Both the position numbers and the translations under genes were made by a program. Positions 45,110 to 57,000 of a DNA stretch of 64,000 nt are shown here, piece by piece. The notes beneath the pieces were generated by a model that was given only the letters and a program-made list of their open reading frames with translations, was not told the DNA's origin and did no database searches. Position 1 is the stretch's first letter. The number at the start of each line of letters is the position of its first letter. Origin of the DNA: Paenibacillus mellifer (GTDB lineage Bacteria > Bacillota > Bacilli > Paenibacillales > Paenibacillaceae); assembly GCF_023195895.1 (NCBI RefSeq), contig NZ_JALPRK010000015.1:1-64000 (forward strand), written 5' to 3'.

Positions 45110-45808
45110 ATGGCAGTAATCTCCATGAAACAACTGCTTGAAGCAGGCGTTCACTTCGGTCACCAAACTCGTCGTTGGAACCCGAAAATGGATCGTTATA
45201 TCTTCACTGAAAGAAACGGTATTTACATCATTGACCTGCAAAAGACGGTCAAGAAAGTGGAAGAAGCTTACAACTTCGTTAAGAGCGTAGCAGAAGAGAA
45301 TGGTACGATTCTGTTCGTAGGCACGAAGAAACAAGCTCAAGATTCCGTGAAAGAAGAAGCTGAGCGCGCGGGTCAATTTTATATTAACCAACGCTGGCTG
45401 GGCGGCACGTTGACTAACTTCCAAACGATTCAAAAACGGATCGACCGTTTGAAGAAGCTGGAAGCTTGGGAAGAAGATGGCACGTTCTCCGTATTGCCGA
45501 AGAAAGAAGTTATCATTCTTCGCAAAGAGAAAGATCGTCTTGAGAAGTTCCTTGGCGGGATTAAGAACATGAAGGGCTTGCCTAGCGCTCTGTTCGTCAT
45601 CGATCCTCGTAAAGAACGCATCGCGGTTGCTGAAGCCCGCAAATTGGGTATTCCTATCGTAGGTATCGTGGATACAAACTGCGATCCGGACGAAATCGAC
45701 TATGTCATCCCAGGTAACGATGACGCGATTCGCGCGGTTAAACTGTTGACTGGTAAAATGGCAGATGCTGTGATCGAAGCTCATCAAGGCGAGCAAACGA
45801 CGGCTTAA
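45110..45808 (+). CDS. rpsB: 30S ribosomal protein S2
   Basis: This 232-residue protein starts [20 protein letters not shown], the standard S2 N-terminus, with [11 protein letters not shown] and [19 protein letters not shown] further on. The ATG is preceded by AGGAGGTG. A frame from 45047 adds 21 residues that include that ribosome binding site and is not used. A terminator-like hairpin follows the stop. Confidence 0.98.
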   Translation: MAVISMKQLLEAGVHFGHQTRRWNPKMDRYIFTERNGIYIIDLQKTVKKVEEAYNFVKSVAEENGTILFVGTKKQAQDSVKEEAERAGQFYINQRWLGGTLTNFQTIQKRIDRLKKLEAWEEDGTFSVLPKKEVIILRKEKDRLEKFLGGIKNMKGLPSALFVIDPRKERIAVAEARKLGIPIVGIVDTNCDPDEIDYVIPGNDDAIRAVKLLTGKMADAVIEAHQGEQTTA

Positions 45809-45843
45809 TAGCAATAGCTTAGGCTAAAACGATAAATTAAATG

Positions 45844-45888
45844 AAAAGGGTGGTTGGTAGGTGTCAAACCTCTCACTACCCTTTTTTT
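45844..45888 (+). terminator. Terminator or attenuator between rpsB and tsf
   Basis: AAAAGGGT and ACCCTTTT arms with an inner AGGT/ACCT helix, followed by a T run. It would lower or separate tsf expression from rpsB. A 120-nt gap before tsf follows, in which no clear promoter is seen. Confidence 0.8.
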
Positions 45889-46009
45889 AAAGTGAAGAAG
45901 ACGGTATAAAATCGACCGACCCATAGGATGTTATTACATATGCGGATGGTTTTATATCTTTAGATTTGAAGGGGTTCACCCCTATATATCGATATGGAGG
46001 GAATTAAAC

Positions 46010-46660
46010 ATGGCTGTTGATGCAAAATCGGTTAAAGAACTACGTGAAAAAACCGGCGCGGGGATGCTGGATTGTAAGAAGGCGCTGGAAGAAGCAAACG
46101 GCGATATGACGAAAGCAATTGAGTTTTTGCGTGAAAAAGGACTCGCTGCCGCCGCGAATAAAGCGGGCCGTATCGCAACAGAAGGCGTAGTTGAATCTTA
46201 TATCCACGCAGGGGGCCGCATTGGCGTTCTGGTTGAGATCAACAGTGAAACGGACTTCGTAGCCAAGAACGAGCAATTTAAAGAATTTGCCCGCGACGTT
46301 GCGATGCATATCGCAGCAATGAGCCCACGTTATGTGCGTCGGGAAGAAGTTCCTCAAGAGGAACTCGAGAAAGAGAAGGAAATCCTGAAAGCCCAAGCTC
46401 TGAACGAAGGCAAACCGGAAAAAATCGTCGAGAAAATGGTCGAAGGACGTATCGGCAAATACTACGAAGAGTTCTGCTTGTTGGAGCAACCTTTCGTTAA
46501 AGATCCAGACAAAACGATCGCTCAACTGCTGAATGAAAAAATCAGCACAATCGGTGAAAATATCACGATCCGTCGTTTCGCTCGTTACGAGCTTGGCGAA
46601 GGTCTGGAGAAAAAGGTGGACAACTTCGTAGAAGAAGTTATGTCCCAAGTGAACAAATAA
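46010..46660 (+). CDS. tsf: Elongation factor Ts (short form)
   Basis: This 216-residue EF-Ts has the N-terminal UBA-like domain ([21 protein letters not shown]) and the EF-Tu-contact motif TDFVAKN near residue 81, then only one core subdomain and the C-terminal helix. It is about 75 residues shorter than B. subtilis or E. coli EF-Ts and resembles the compact Thermus-type in length. EF-Ts recycles EF-Tu-GDP. The ATG has GGAGGG upstream. The short length is natural, not a truncation, because the C-terminus is intact. Confidence 0.96.
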   Translation: MAVDAKSVKELREKTGAGMLDCKKALEEANGDMTKAIEFLREKGLAAAANKAGRIATEGVVESYIHAGGRIGVLVEINSETDFVAKNEQFKEFARDVAMHIAAMSPRYVRREEVPQEELEKEKEILKAQALNEGKPEKIVEKMVEGRIGKYYEEFCLLEQPFVKDPDKTIAQLLNEKISTIGENITIRRFARYELGEGLEKKVDNFVEEVMSQVNK

Positions 46661-46693
46661 GCAAGCCATCTCACATACATGTGAAGGAAAGTT

Positions 46694-46720
46694 GGAACAC
46701 GCCGTGTTCCTTCTTTTTTA
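46694..46720 (+). terminator. Terminator after tsf
   Basis: GGAACAC-GCC-GTGTTCC followed by TTCTTTTTT. A small TCACAT-AC-ATGTGA palindrome lies just upstream at 46671-46684. Confidence 0.8.
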
Positions 46721-46732
46721 ACCCGCGAATGA

Positions 46733-47481
<749 letters not shown>

Positions 47482-47482
<1 letters not shown>

Positions 47483-48036
47483 TGCCGCAAACGATTAAGA
47501 AACATGCTGAAGACCGTATGGACAAAGCGATCCAGGCCTTGAAGAGAGACCTGGCGACGCTGCGTGCCGGAAGAGCTACGCCTTCGCTGCTTGATCGCGT
47601 TCAGGTTGATTACTACGGTTCGCCAACGCCGATCAATCAACTGGCTAATATTAACACGCCGGATTCCCGAACGTTGATGATCCAGCCTTGGGACAAATCA
47701 TCTTTAGCGGAAATCGAACGGGCGATTCAGAAATCGGATCTCGGATTAACCCCGGCAAACGATGGTACGATGATTCGCTTGTCGATCCCAGCCTTGACCG
47801 AAGAACGTCGGGTAGAACTCGTGAAGATGACGAAGAAATTCGGTGAAGAGGCGAAGGTTGCCATCCGCAACATCCGCCGCGACGCGAACGATGACATCAA
47901 GAAGCTGGAAAAAACCGATATTTCCGAAGATGAATCGCGCCGACATCAAGAGGATATTCAGAAAACGACGGATAAGTTTATCGCGGAAGTGGATAAGGTC
48001 CTCGCTGCGAAAGAAAAAGAGATCATGGAAGTTTAA
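47482..48036 (+). CDS. frr: Ribosome recycling factor
   Basis: This 184-residue two-domain tRNA-mimic splits post-termination ribosomes with EF-G. Typical features are [28 protein letters not shown] near the start and the C-terminal helix with [28 protein letters not shown]. Start ATG overlaps the pyrH stop. Its stop lies inside a terminator stem. Confidence 0.97.
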
Positions 48037-48084
48037 GAGACAAAAAGCGGCCCCTCCTATTACGGTGGGGTTTTGTCTCTTTTT
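48035..48084 (+). terminator. Terminator overlapping the frr stop
   Basis: AAGAGACAAAA and TTTTGTCTCTT pair around an inner CCCC/GGGG helix, followed by T residues. Confidence 0.88.
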
Positions 48085-48107
48085 CATCATCGGCTGGAGG
48101 AAAAGGA

Positions 48108-48875
48108 ATGATCAAGTTATTTCAACCCTGGCGGAAAAAGAAGAATTCTGGGGCATCCGTCAGCCTGTCCCCGGACAATATCCCGAAACATGTCGCTATC
48201 ATTATGGACGGTAACGGAAGATGGGCGCGCAGGCTGGGTTTGCCGCGTATCGTCGGTCATCGATCGGGGATGAAAGCCGTCAAGCGGGCTACGATCGCGG
48301 CGGACGAACTTGGTATTTCCATATTAACCCTGTATGCTTTCTCGACGGAAAACTGGAAACGGCCGAAGGATGAAGTGGACTATCTCATGTCGCTTCCACA
48401 GGAATTTTTGGCGATTGAACTGGAAGAGTTAATCGAGAAGAACGTCCAGGTGCGTATGATGGGACATACGGATGAGCTGCCCAAGCACACGATTGCCGCG
48501 ATGGAAGAAGCAATTGAGCGAACCAAACAGAACACTGGCTTGATCTTGAATTTTGCCTTAAATTACGGCAGCCGCCGCGAATTAACGGAAAGCGTAAAGG
48601 ATATTGCTCGGGCGGTTCAAACAGGTGAGCTGTCGGTGGAGGAGATTACGACGGACACGATTGAATCCAGGCTGCTCTCTGCCGGCTTGCCTGAACCCGA
48701 CTTGCTGATTCGCACAAGCGGAGAGCTGCGATTAAGTAATTTTATGCTCTGGCAAACGGCTTATAGTGAGTTATGGTTCACGGATATTCTCTGGCCGGAT
48801 TTCGGTAAGGAGCATTTGGTTGAAGCGGTAGCCGAGTATCAGCGCCGCACGCGGCGATACGGCGGATTAACCTAG
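48108..48875 (+). CDS. uppS: Undecaprenyl diphosphate synthase
   Basis: This 255-residue cis-prenyltransferase makes the C55 lipid carrier for wall synthesis. The catalytic Asp is D34 in IIMDGNGRWARR; GHRSGMKAVKR and RTSGELRLSNFMLWQ are substrate-site motifs. The N-terminus is about 20 residues longer than the minimal enzyme and basic. The ATG has GGAGG upstream. cdsA follows after 19 bases. Confidence 0.97.
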   Translation: MIKLFQPWRKKKNSGASVSLSPDNIPKHVAIIMDGNGRWARRLGLPRIVGHRSGMKAVKRATIAADELGISILTLYAFSTENWKRPKDEVDYLMSLPQEFLAIELEELIEKNVQVRMMGHTDELPKHTIAAMEEAIERTKQNTGLILNFALNYGSRRELTESVKDIARAVQTGELSVEEITTDTIESRLLSAGLPEPDLLIRTSGELRLSNFMLWQTAYSELWFTDILWPDFGKEHLVEAVAEYQRRTRRYGGLT

Positions 48876-48894
48876 CGATGGAAGGTGTAGACTG

Positions 48895-49692
48895 GTGAAA
48901 CAGCGGTTGGTTACGGGCATCATCGCCGGCGGCCTTTTTCTCGGAATGTGCTGGTTGGGCGGAACCCTCTATCATGTACTTATTTTGCTTATGGCTCTAA
49001 TCGGATATTACGAATTTGTGCGAATGACCCGCATCCCGGCGTTCCAAGGGCCAGCTATCCTGGGTTACTTAGGCGTCATTTATCTTGGGTTTCCGTGGCG
49101 GTTGTTCGATATCGCTAGACCGCTCGGCGACTCCGCGGTGTTGTGGTTATTCATGCTGCTCTTCTTGGCCGTTACTGTGATCAGCAAAAATGAGACGTCC
49201 ATCGGTCAGGTCGCTATGTTGTATATAGGTATGGTTTATGTCGGCATCGGATTTGCGGCGATTACGGAAACACGCAATACCGCTGACGGTCACGGCTTGT
49301 TCTGGACATTTCTCATGTTGGCGGCGATATGGAGCAGTGATGCGGGAGCTTATTTTGCCGGTCGGCGATTCGGCAAACATAAGCTCTGGCCTGCAATCAG
49401 CCCAAACAAAACCGTAGAAGGGGCGTTGGGCGGCGTGTTGCTGGCCGTCATCGTTGCCGTGATCTTCGCGTTCGCATCCGGCGGATTGCTTACAGTCGGA
49501 CGAGCTGTACTGTTGGGGATCTCCGCTGCAGTGGTGGGTCAATTTGGCGACTTAATCCAATCGGCGTACAAACGAGTTTACGGTATCAAGGATTCGGGCA
49601 AGCTGCTGCCCGGCCATGGCGGGATTCTGGACCGGTGCGATAGTTGGATCGCGGTGTTCCCGTTCATACATATCCTGACCCTCCTCCCTTAA
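48895..49692 (+). CDS. cdsA: Phosphatidate cytidylyltransferase (CDP-diacylglycerol synthase)
   Basis: This 265-residue membrane enzyme makes CDP-diacylglycerol for phospholipid synthesis. It has seven to eight hydrophobic segments and the CDP-DAG synthase signature near the C-terminus, SAYKRVYGIKDSGKLLPGHG followed by DRCDS. The start is GTG with GGAAGGTG upstream. A hairpin-rich 169-bp gap separates it from dxr. Confidence 0.96.
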   Translation: MKQRLVTGIIAGGLFLGMCWLGGTLYHVLILLMALIGYYEFVRMTRIPAFQGPAILGYLGVIYLGFPWRLFDIARPLGDSAVLWLFMLLFLAVTVISKNETSIGQVAMLYIGMVYVGIGFAAITETRNTADGHGLFWTFLMLAAIWSSDAGAYFAGRRFGKHKLWPAISPNKTVEGALGGVLLAVIVAVIFAFASGGLLTVGRAVLLGISAAVVGQFGDLIQSAYKRVYGIKDSGKLLPGHGGILDRCDSWIAVFPFIHILTLLP

Positions 49693-49704
49693 CAAGGAGG
49701 ATTT

Positions 49705-49779
49705 AAAATCGGCTTCCCAGCACGAGGTGGATTCGATGAGGCGGATTCGGCGTCGAATCCTCCAGTTGGTCGGTTTTTT
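49705..49779 (+). terminator. Possible terminator between cdsA and dxr
   Basis: GGATTCGA (49729-49736) and TCGAATCC (49753-49760) form a perfect 8-bp stem, and outer AAAATCGG/TCGGTTTT arms can pair with wobble, followed by six T residues. The inner palindrome recalls the GGATTCGACATCGAATTTT segment of the 59.4-kb repeat, so an origin from a degenerate repeat is possible. Confidence 0.45.
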
Positions 49780-49861
49780 CTGTGAATAACGGCGCTAGAG
49801 TCCGTTAGACGATTTGAATCTCCTAGGATCTCTTTGAATCACTTAAAACACGAGGTGCAAC

Positions 49862-51001
49862 ATGAAGAAAATTGCGTTGATCGGCTCGACGGGTTCCATA
49901 GGGACACAGACACTGGATGTGATAAGGGCTTATCCCGAGGAATTCCGGTTGGAAGGTTTGGCAGCCGGCAGTAACATCGAGTTGTTTGCTCGTCAAGTTC
50001 ATGAGTTTCGGCCCCGCAAAGCATCTGTGGCCAACAAGGAATTAGCGGATCGGATCCGCCCGCAGCTCCCTGAGGGGATCGAGCTTTATTATGGCGATCA
50101 GGGATTGATTGAAATTGCGGCGGGGACTGACGCCGATACGGTTGTGACGGCCATTGTCGGCAGCGCAGGGTTACCCGCGACATTGGCGGCGATCGAGGAA
50201 GGTAAGCATATCGCGTTGGCGAACAAGGAAACGCTGGTAACGGCCGGACACCTGGTTACGGAACTGGCCCGGCGTAAGGGCGTTTCACTGCTTCCCGTCG
50301 ACAGCGAGCACTCCGCAATTTTTCAGTGTTTGAACGGGGAACATCATGAAGAAGTAAGGCAAATTACGTTGACTGCCTCGGGCGGTTCGTTCCGAGATCT
50401 GACGCGAGAACAACTTCGTGGTGTCACGGTGGAGGATGCGTTGAAGCATCCCAACTGGGCGATGGGAGCCAAGATCACCATCGATTCTGCCACGATGGTC
50501 AACAAAGGATTGGAAGTCATCGAAGCTCATTGGCTGTTTGGGCTTCCTTTTGAGCAAATAGGGGTTCTGCTGCACCCGGAAAGTATCATCCACTCTTTCG
50601 TTGAATATCGTGACGGCAGTGTGATCGCCCAGCTTGGAACGCCGGATATGCGGGTGCCGATCCAATATGCACTCACTTATCCGCACCGCTGGCCATCGGC
50701 GGCGAAACGGTTATCGCTGGCTGAGGTTGGGAAGCTGAATTTTCGCGAGATGGACATGGATCGGTTCCCATGTTTAAGACTAGCCTTCGAATGTGGTAAA
50801 ATAGGAGGTACGGCAACCAGCGTTTATAATGCCGCGAATGAAGTGGCCGTTGCCCGTTTTTTGAAGGGGGATATTCCGTTCCTGCAGATCGAGACTCTCA
50901 TTGAAACGGCTTTAGCCAAACATGAGGTGCAAGCCCATCCGGATTTGGATACGATTCGTGAGGCCGATCGCTGGGCACGAGCCTTGGCTGAAACGTTATA
51001 A
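49862..51001 (+). CDS. dxr: 1-deoxy-D-xylulose 5-phosphate reductoisomerase
   Basis: This 379-residue enzyme catalyses the second step of the MEP isoprenoid pathway, feeding UppS. The NADPH-binding motif [14 protein letters not shown] is at residues 8-21; the metal and substrate motifs [12 protein letters not shown] and [11 protein letters not shown] follow, with [23 protein letters not shown] further on. The ATG has a weak upstream GAGGTG. rseP follows after about 100 bp. Confidence 0.97.
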   Translation: MKKIALIGSTGSIGTQTLDVIRAYPEEFRLEGLAAGSNIELFARQVHEFRPRKASVANKELADRIRPQLPEGIELYYGDQGLIEIAAGTDADTVVTAIVGSAGLPATLAAIEEGKHIALANKETLVTAGHLVTELARRKGVSLLPVDSEHSAIFQCLNGEHHEEVRQITLTASGGSFRDLTREQLRGVTVEDALKHPNWAMGAKITIDSATMVNKGLEVIEAHWLFGLPFEQIGVLLHPESIIHSFVEYRDGSVIAQLGTPDMRVPIQYALTYPHRWPSAAKRLSLAEVGKLNFREMDMDRFPCLRLAFECGKIGGTATSVYNAANEVAVARFLKGDIPFLQIETLIETALAKHEVQAHPDLDTIREADRWARALAETL

Positions 51002-51107
51002 GTGATGTTCACTTCGTGATCAGCGGTATTCTCTTGTGCCTGATCGGAGAATATATTAATCTAAAGTAACGTTGGACGATCCGTGGCCAGAAGGGGGATG
51101 CTTACGC

Positions 51108-52382
51108 TTGGAATTGCTGAAAATCATATTTTTGACGGTGCTCATGTTTTTCGTCATCGTAACGGTGCATGAATGGGGACATTACTTTTTCGCGAAGCGT
51201 GCCGGCATTTTGGTACGGGAGTTTGCCATCGGGTTTGGCCCCAAACTGCTGTCTTTCAAACGGGACGAGACCCAGTTCACCTTGCGTTTGCTACCTTTCG
51301 GCGGTTACGCGCGTATGGCGGGCGAGGATCCGGAGTTGGTCCAGATCTCGGACGGACAAACTATCGCTTTGCGTTTGGAGAATGATCTGGTTCGTAAAAT
51401 TTATCTAGACCGCTTAGACAGTCGTAAGAACGTGATTCGCGGCGAAGTGCAGCATATCGACCTCGAAGACGATCTGGCGGTACGTCTGGACGTGGATGGC
51501 GAAACGCTAACCTATAAGGTACATCCGCAGGCCATGATGGTGACGAAAGGAAAAGAGACGCAAATCGCCCCTAGAGACCGGCAGTACGGCAGCAAAACCG
51601 TGGGACAACGCGCCTTATCGATTTTTGCCGGTCCGCTGATGAACTTTATTTTGGCGTTCGTGTTGTTTGCCCTTCATACCCAAATGGCGGGAATTCCGCT
51701 GGACCAACCTAGCCATCTGCAAATCGGCGAAGTCATGAAAGGCATGCCGGCCGAAGAAGTTGGGCTGAAAACGGGGGATATCATCGAAACGATCAACGGA
51801 ACTCCGGTGGGGACCGATGCGAATAAAATGATCGAAATGATACAGGCTTCGAAGAACCAGCCGATGACGTGGACGGTTAAACGCGGCGAAGAAACGCTGA
51901 AGGTGACCATCACCCCGAAAGCGGCAGAGAACGAAGACGGCAAAATCGGAAGTACGATTATCACCGTGTTCCCGACGCGCAGCGCGTCATTCGGGGAGAC
52001 GTTCCAGGTCGCAGAGGAGAATATGGTCAACACGACCAAGGCGATTTTCCTTGGCTTCCAGCAGTTGATCAACCGCTTTAACATGGACGATTTGGGAGGT
52101 CCGGTCCGCACGTTTGAGGTTACCGGCCAAATCGCCAAGCAAGGGATCGTGCAGTTGACGTATTGGGCGGCCATTTTAAGCCTCTACCTGGGGATCTTTA
52201 ACCTGTTGCCGATCCCGGCTCTGGACGGAAGCCGTCTTATCTTCCTTGGGGTTGAGGCCCTGCGCGGCAAGCCAATCGATCCGAACCGCGAAGGCATGGT
52301 CCATTTCATCGGATTTGCGATGTTGTTCCTGCTCATGATCGCGGTCACGTACAATGATATATTGCGTTTGATTCATGGCTGA
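51108..52382 (+). CDS. rseP: Site-2 intramembrane metalloprotease RseP/RasP
   Basis: This 424-residue protease cleaves membrane-bound anti-sigma factors and signal peptides. The zinc motif HEWGH is at residues 21-25 in the first membrane segment; a PDZ domain (about 200-285) follows, and NLLPIPALDG carries the third metal ligand. An insert between the first and second membrane segments (about 85-160) is longer than in E. coli but usual for Bacillota. I chose TTG 51108 with AAGGGGG upstream; a longer frame from 51072 has no ribosome binding site. Confidence 0.95.
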   Translation: MELLKIIFLTVLMFFVIVTVHEWGHYFFAKRAGILVREFAIGFGPKLLSFKRDETQFTLRLLPFGGYARMAGEDPELVQISDGQTIALRLENDLVRKIYLDRLDSRKNVIRGEVQHIDLEDDLAVRLDVDGETLTYKVHPQAMMVTKGKETQIAPRDRQYGSKTVGQRALSIFAGPLMNFILAFVLFALHTQMAGIPLDQPSHLQIGEVMKGMPAEEVGLKTGDIIETINGTPVGTDANKMIEMIQASKNQPMTWTVKRGEETLKVTITPKAAENEDGKIGSTIITVFPTRSASFGETFQVAEENMVNTTKAIFLGFQQLINRFNMDDLGGPVRTFEVTGQIAKQGIVQLTYWAAILSLYLGIFNLLPIPALDGSRLIFLGVEALRGKPIDPNREGMVHFIGFAMLFLLMIAVTYNDILRLIHG

Positions 52383-52457
52383 TCCAATTAGGGGACGGCG
52401 TTAATCAACGCGTTGGGACATTAAACTTGTGGTTTTTACGGGAGGACATAGGTTCTT

Positions 52458-53909
52458 ATGGCAAACGAGGAGAAACAATTCGTCACGGAGATTACCCCGC
52501 AGGGAGTGGACTTTTCCCGCTGGTACATCGACGTCATCAAAAAAGCGGATCTCATGGATTACTCGCCGGTCCGCGGCTGTATCGTATTTAAGCCGGATGG
52601 CTACGAAATCTGGGAACATATCCAGGCTGAGCTGGACCGCCGTTTCAAGGAAACAGGTCATCGCAACGCTTATTTCCCGCTGTTTATTCCGGAGAGCTTC
52701 TTCCAGAAGGAGAAAGAACATGTTGAAGGCTTCAATCCGGAGCTGCCTTGGGTAACGGAAGCTGCCGGCGAGAAGCTGGAGGAGCGTCTGGCGATACGCC
52801 CGACGTCGGAGACGATGATTGGGCATATGTACGAAAAATGGATCCAATCCTACCGCGACTTGCCCGTGCTGATCAACCAGTGGGCGAACGTGGTTCGTTG
52901 GGAGAAACGGACATTACCGTTCCTTCGCACGAGCGAGTTCCTGTGGCAGGAAGGCCATACCGCGCATGAAAATGAACAGGAAGCGCGTGAAGAAACGATG
53001 CGGATGCTGGAAATTTACCGCGATTTTGTGGAAAATTATTTAGCGATCCCGGTGATTGTCGGCCAAAAAACGCCGTCCGAGAAATTCGCCGGCGCGGTAG
53101 ATACCTATTCGATCGAGGCAATGATGAAGGATGGCCGTGCGGTGCAAGCGGGGACTTCCCATTACCTCGGCACTAATTTTGCCACGGCATTTGATATTCA
53201 ATATTTGAACCGCGAAAACGTTCGCGAATATGTACACACGACCTCCTGGGGCGTCAGTACCCGGTTGATCGGCTCTCTGATTATGGTGCACGGGGATGAT
53301 CGCGGATTAGCGCTCCCGCCAAAGGTTGCGCCGAAGCAAGTCATGATCATTCCGATCGGCCCTCCGAAAACATGGGAAGCGGTCGTTGGCAGAGCGGATG
53401 AATTGTTCGCGGAGTTGAAGAAAGCCGGTATTCGCGTCGGTATCGACGATCGCTCCGATTTCCGTCCAGGCTGGAAGTTTAACGAATACGAGATGCGCGG
53501 CGTTCCGGTTCGTCTGGAGATCGGACCTCGGGATATGGAGAACGGCGTTTGCGTACTCGTCTCCCGGATCAGCGGCGAGAAGAAGGTGATCCAGCAGGAT
53601 CGCTTGGTCGAAGAAGTTCAGGCGATGCTGGAACAGGTTCATCAGGAAATGTTCGAGCGGGCCAATGCGTTCCGTGAAGAGCATTTCTACAGTGTCGATA
53701 GCTTGGATGAAATGAAGGCAAGTATTGAGGAGAAACGCGGCTTTACTTTAGCCGGATGGTGCGGTTCGGAGGCTTGCGAACGTCAAGTGAAAGAAGAGAC
53801 GGGAGCGACCAGCCGGAATATCCCGTTCCATCCACAAACGGTTAAAGGCACCTGTCTCGTTTGCGGGGATCAAGCGAAGCATACCGTCGTATTTGCCAGA
53901 GCCTATTAA
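52458..53909 (+). CDS. proS: Prolyl-tRNA synthetase, archaeal/eukaryotic-type
   Basis: This 483-residue class II synthetase is the short type without the bacterial editing insert; B. subtilis ProS at the same locus is the longer bacterial type (about 564 residues). Features are FSRWYIDVIKKADLMDYSPVRGC at the N-terminus, class II motif 2 (NVVRWEKRTLPFLRTSEFLWQEGH) and motif 3 (GSLIMVHGDDRGLALPP), and a C-terminal Cys-containing zinc-like domain (WCGSEACERQ, CLVCGDQ). Synteny holds but the protein type has changed. No T-box leader is seen. The ATG has GGAGG upstream. Confidence 0.95.
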   Translation: MANEEKQFVTEITPQGVDFSRWYIDVIKKADLMDYSPVRGCIVFKPDGYEIWEHIQAELDRRFKETGHRNAYFPLFIPESFFQKEKEHVEGFNPELPWVTEAAGEKLEERLAIRPTSETMIGHMYEKWIQSYRDLPVLINQWANVVRWEKRTLPFLRTSEFLWQEGHTAHENEQEAREETMRMLEIYRDFVENYLAIPVIVGQKTPSEKFAGAVDTYSIEAMMKDGRAVQAGTSHYLGTNFATAFDIQYLNRENVREYVHTTSWGVSTRLIGSLIMVHGDDRGLALPPKVAPKQVMIIPIGPPKTWEAVVGRADELFAELKKAGIRVGIDDRSDFRPGWKFNEYEMRGVPVRLEIGPRDMENGVCVLVSRISGEKKVIQQDRLVEEVQAMLEQVHQEMFERANAFREEHFYSVDSLDEMKASIEEKRGFTLAGWCGSEACERQVKEETGATSRNIPFHPQTVKGTCLVCGDQAKHTVVFARAY

Positions 53910-53982
53910 GATGAACTTTCGCGTATTGTCCCGCTAGAGTTCCGGGGAACTAGGGACGCAAGCGAACGGTACAACCACAAGA

Positions 53983-54050
53983 GGGCTTTCGGCAGTTTAG
54001 CGCCTGCAGGCTTTTCACGCCGCTGGCAAACCGCCGTAAGCCCTTTTTTC
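53983..54050 (+). terminator. Terminator after proS
   Basis: AGGGCTTTCGGC and GCCGTAAGCCCT arms with a long internal stem, followed by six T residues. Confidence 0.88.
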
Positions 54051-54092
54051 ATTCATGGGAATAAGTCAGCTAGCAAGGTGAGGGGAGAGGAC

Positions 54093-57000
54093 ATGACCGA
54101 GACGCAAGACAAGAGAAACCGGCTGGAGCTGTTGATGAAGCAGGCAGACGTGCCCGCTTCGCTGATCGATCCGTATTTTCTTGACGGGCATATCGAAAAG
54201 GTGGAGGTCAGCCGCAGCAATCGAGAATGGAGAGTCACCATTCAGAAGGACACATTAGTGCCGGCTCAGGCGTACCGTACATTTTGCCTTCGTGTGAGAG
54301 AACGAATGGAGCATATCGCCATCATTTCCTTTGAATTTCATTACGGCTCCAGCGTGTCGGCCAATGACATCGTAGGCGAGTACTGGTCGCTATTCCTTGA
54401 GTGGGTGAAACGCCAAGTTCCGTCCGTAAACGGTTGGATGGCCCGAGCTGGATTTGACGTAGACGGCGACACGGTAACAGTGACACTGGGGGACTCCATG
54501 GCACTGGAATTGGCGCGTAAGAAACAAATCGATAAGGCGATCACCGCTTATTATGAAACCTATTTTGCCTTGCCGCTAAGGGTTAAGCTGCAAACCGGCG
54601 AACCTGACGTCGAAGCGTTTGAAGAGTTCCAACAACGGATTGTAGAGGAAGAACGCGAAGTCATTCAGCAGATGATGGAGAGCATCACGGTCGAAGCACC
54701 TCCGGAAGAAGTTGAAGGAGAAGTCATCAAGCTGCAGATCGGAAACGACATCAAGGAGCAGCCCGTTCCAATTCAGCAAGTTCAAGATGAAGAGAAGAAA
54801 ATTACGATCCAAGGAACGATCTTTGGGCTGGACCGCAAGGAGTTGCGGAACGGCAACACGTTATTCGTGTTCTTCTTAACCGATTTCTCCGATTCCCTGC
54901 AGTTGAAATTGTTCGCTAAGAATAAAGAAGATTTGAAGGTCATGGGCCAACTCGCCAACGGCAAGTGGATCAAAGCACGGGGTAAGGTGGAAATGGACCG
55001 CTTTATGCCGGTTCCCGAGCTGGTGATGATCCCATCGGAGTTATGCGAAGTTTCTGCGCCGCCGGGTCGCAAGGATAACGCTCCAGAGAAGCGTGTCGAG
55101 TTCCATCTGCATACGTCCATGAGCACGATGGACGCCGTAACGCCGATAGGCGATTACGTGAAGATGGCCGCCAAGTGGGGGCATAAGGCGATTGCCGTCA
55201 CCGATCACGGGGGCGTGCAAAGTTACCCGGACGCGGCGAAGGCAGCGAAGAAAAACGGCATCAAAATGATCTATGGCGTCGAAGCCAATGTCGTGAACGA
55301 CAATGTCGCAGTTGTGCTGAACCCGCGAGGGGATGATCTGAAGACGGCGACCTACATCGTATTCGACATCGAGACCACCGGCTTGTCAGTTACGCAGAAC
55401 AAAATCATAGAAATTGCAGCCGTGAAGATGCAGGAAGGCAAGGAGATCGATCGATATGCGACCTTTGTTAATCCGCATGAACGGATACCCTATCATATCC
55501 AACAGCTGACGAACATTAACGACGATATGGTGAAGGACGCACCCGACGTGGAGCCGGTATTGAAACGGTTCGTCGAATTCGCGGGGGACGCAATTCTGGT
55601 CGCGCATAACGCCCGGTTTGACTACGATTTTGTGAACGCCAAATTGAAAGAACTGGGTCTTCCGATGATGGAAAATCCGGTGCTCGATACGCTGGAGTTA
55701 TCTCGTATGCTGTTCCCTTCCATGAAAAATCACCGACTGAATACGCTGGCCGCTAAATATAAAGTTTCGCTGGAGAACCATCACCGAGCGATCGATGATA
55801 CTTTGGCCCTCGGTGAGATTTTGATCGGCCTGTTGGATGACGCCGCTAAGATCGAAGGGTATAAATCACTGGACCGTTTGAACGACAAAGTCGGTAAAGA
55901 CTTGTCCAATTCTCGGCCGTTCCACTGCGGGATTTATGCACTGAATCCAGTCGGTAAGAAAAACCTGTTTAAGCTGATTTCGATGTCGCATACCGAATAT
56001 TTCAAGCGGGTGCCTTGCATTCCTAAATCCAAACTGGTGGAGATGCGCGGTGGTCTATTGATCCTGTCCGGTTGCGAGAAGGGTGAATTTTTCGAAACGG
56101 TATTGAATAAGTCGGTTGAAGAAGCGGAAGCGGTCGCTGAATTCTACGATGTGCTCGAAATCCAGCCGCTTACGATGTACATGCACTTAGTGGAAAAAGG
56201 GTTAGTTGGCAGTACAGAAGAACTGGAAACGGCCATTCGCAAAGTTGTCGAGATTGGCATGAAGCTGGATAGACCGGTTGTCGCTACTGGAAACGTGCAT
56301 TACCTGGATCCGAAGGACAAGCTGTACCGCGACATTACGATTCACGGGATCACCGGCTTCAGTCCATTAAAGGATATTCGCAAGCCGGACGCGCATTTCC
56401 GGACAACGGAAGAGATGTTGGAGGAGTTCGCTTTTCTTGGGAAAGAGAAAGCCTTCGAGGTAGTCGTGACTAACACGGCGGCGCTAGCCGACAGGTTCGA
56501 GGAACTGGAGCTGTTCCCGGACAAGCTGTTCACCCCGATTATCGAAGGGGCGGACGAAGAAATTCGCCGGACCTGTTACGATACGGCTAAATCGGTTTAC
56601 GGCGAAGATTTGCCGGAAGTGATCATTAAGCGGTTGGAGAAGGAACTGGAGCCGATTATCAAATATGGGTTCTCGGCCAACTATCTGATCTCTGAACGGC
56701 TGGTGAAGAAGTCGAACCAAGACGGATATCTCGTCGGCTCTCGGGGGTCGGTCGGTTCGTCGGTTGTCGCGTTATTCCTCGGCATCTCCGAGGTTAATCC
56801 GTTGCCTGCCCACTATATTTGCTTAAACCACGAATGTAAATACAGTGAATGGTTCCTGGACGGCAGCGTGCCCAGCGGCTTTGACCTTCCCGACAAAAAC
56901 TGCCCGAATTGCGGAGGTAAGCTGAAGGGCGAAGGTCAGGACATCCCGTTTGAGACGTTCCTAGGCTTTAAAGGCGATAAGGTGCCCGATATCGATCTTA

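Noticed and set aside
52383-52457. T-box leader before proS
   Set aside because: The gap is only 75 bp with no T-box sequence or terminator/antiterminator pair.
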